The notes under the pieces: generated by a model | The model's database searches: none | Told to the model about the DNA's origin: nothing | What the model saw: only the letters and a program-made list of their open reading frames with translations | In this document: positions 11,764 through 12,613 of the stretch, in pieces | Position numbering within the stretch: the stretch's first letter is position 1 | Layout of the letters: each line of letters begins with the position of its first letter | NCBI GenBank assembly: GCA_035942915.1 | Contig: DASZCR010000063.1 | Coordinates: 1-12,613 of the forward strand | DNA from: DASZCR01 sp035942915 | GTDB taxonomy: Bacteria > Acidobacteriota > Blastocatellia > Pyrinomonadales > Pyrinomonadaceae | Reading direction: 5' to 3' | DNA length: 12,613 nt | Program-made: the position numbers and the translations under genes

Positions 11764-12564
11764 ATGACATGTGAGGAGACACAGAGAGCCTTTTCGCTCT
11801 ACCTCGACGGCGAACTGGCGCGCACGTCGGGCGACGCAATGGACGAGCACCTCGACGTGTGTCCCGTCTGCCGCTTCGAGTTGGAGAAGGAGCGGACGCT
11901 GGTGCGCTCGCTCGGTCGCGTCGAGCGCCCGGTCGCGCCTGCGGGGCTGGCCGCCTCCATCACCGAAGCTCTCGCCATCGAACGCGCAGCGCAGAAGGCG
12001 CGGCCGTTCGTTCCCTTGCGTCTGCGCGTGGCGCGCTGGCTCGAACCGCACCTGATGCCCTACACGGTCGGCGCGTTCTATTCGCTGCTGCTCTTCGCAG
12101 GCGTCTTCGCCGCGTTGCGCGGGCAGTTGACGGCGCTCCGAAATCTGGCCGAGGCCGCGCGCCTCGACGCAGACTACAGTGTGACGATGCTCGCCGCGCC
12201 CGAAGAGTACGACGTGACGCGTCCGCTCTCGGCGAAGCTCTACGCCGCCAAGCGCATGGATTATTCGGCACAGTCGCCGAGTTTGAATCCGAGCGGCGCG
12301 CTCGCCGCACTCGCCTGGTCGCCGCCCTCGAACGGTCGCCCCGAAGATGACGACATGATTGTCGTCGCAGACGTGTATGGTAACGGCAGCGCCTCGCTCG
12401 CGGCCGTCGTCGAACCGCCGCGCAACCCGCGTATGCTCGACGAACTGCAAGCCGCGTTGCGTAAGAATCCGGCCTTCGTGCCCGCCTCGCTCGACCGACG
12501 GCCGCAGACGATGCGCGTCGTCTTCGTCCTGCAAAAGATGAACGTTCAGGACGCCAGCTACTAA
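11764..12564 (+). CDS. Probable zinc-binding anti-sigma factor (zf-HC2/ZAS domain, one membrane segment)
   Basis: 266 residues. The N-terminal zf-HC2 domain has Cys3 and the ZAS motif His29-x3-Cys33-x2-Cys36 (HLDVCPVC), preceded by SLYLDGELAR, the standard sequence of cytoplasmic anti-sigma domains that hold an ECF sigma factor. One membrane helix lies at about 99-118 (PYTVGAFYSLLLFAGVFAAL), and the remaining about 145 residues are outside the cytoplasm and could sense a signal or be a protease target. That part has ADVYGNGSASLAAVVEPP and a C-terminal PQTMRVVFVLQKMNV strand, as in periplasmic energy-transducer-like tails, but no named domain is certain. The partner is inferred to be the ECF sigma factor upstream. 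The ATG start fits the family exactly, yet no Shine-Dalgarno sequence precedes it (TCTGAAATAAA), and a large palindrome lies just upstream. Confidence 0.88.
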   Translation: MTCEETQRAFSLYLDGELARTSGDAMDEHLDVCPVCRFELEKERTLVRSLGRVERPVAPAGLAASITEALAIERAAQKARPFVPLRLRVARWLEPHLMPYTVGAFYSLLLFAGVFAALRGQLTALRNLAEAARLDADYSVTMLAAPEEYDVTRPLSAKLYAAKRMDYSAQSPSLNPSGALAALAWSPPSNGRPEDDDMIVVADVYGNGSASLAAVVEPPRNPRMLDELQAALRKNPAFVPASLDRRPQTMRVVFVLQKMNVQDASY

Positions 12565-12613
12565 ACTCGATTTCGCAAGAGACGACGAGAGGGGCGCGGA
12601 ACCTGTCGGATTC

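Noticed and set aside
11737..12534. 265-residue open frame opposite the anti-sigma gene
   Set aside because: Shadow frame in GC-rich sequence; the plus strand has a coherent ZAS motif and membrane helix, the minus product has neither domain nor start signal.

Overview
The window is high-GC bacterial chromosome with tightly packed genes and frequent GTG and TTG starts. Gene content (an HI0933-type flavoprotein, a stand-alone ATP-grasp protein, an AlkA/OGG-like HhH glycosylase, an ECF sigma factor with a ZAS anti-sigma factor, and secreted proteins with no obvious homologue) fits an environmental soil-type lineage. My best guess is Acidobacteriota (Blastocatellia/Pyrinomonadales-like), but this rests on gene flavour only; no rRNA or other phylogenetic marker is present. 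I see no phage genes, intact transposase, CRISPR array, tRNA or rRNA.

Layout, left to right. Positions 1-768 (+) hold the C-terminal part of an HI0933/YhiN-family flavoprotein. It converges on a secreted, extremely glycine-rich protein (859-2475, -) that has its own consensus-like sigma-70 promoter and a structured leader. Next is an ATP-grasp enzyme (2634-3872, -), divergent from an HhH-GPD DNA glycosylase (4004-4891, +). The glycosylase converges, with a 4-bp gap, on endonuclease III (nth, - strand, probable TTG start at 5561), so two base-excision-repair genes lie tail to tail. An exported protein of unknown function (5651-6829, -) follows, ending in a strong intrinsic terminator that sits directly against nth. 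Galactokinase (7029-8186, -), a YdjM/DUF457-type membrane metal-dependent hydrolase (8271-9395, -) and a single-pass TPR-like membrane protein (9417-10247, -) form a leftward series. The last two are clearly an operon; galK has a candidate promoter of its own.

From 10248 to 10613 is a divergent control region. A TTGACA/TAGAGT promoter points left, and an ECF-type promoter (GGAAC / TCTAA) points right into the ECF sigma factor gene (10614-11291, +). Its probable anti-sigma factor (11764-12564, +) has a zinc-binding ZAS motif and one membrane segment. The pair is separated by 472 bp that contain two unannotated elements: a 277-bp MITE-like unit with 27-bp imperfect terminal inverted repeats, and immediately after it a 36/37-bp imperfect palindrome built from degenerate heptads, ending 16 bp before the anti-sigma start codon.

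Most of the window is ordinary housekeeping. The parts worth a second look are the modular glycine-rich secreted protein, the repeat-invaded sigma/anti-sigma junction with its apparent autoregulatory ECF promoter, and the galactokinase whose sugar-contacting glutamate is replaced by alanine.
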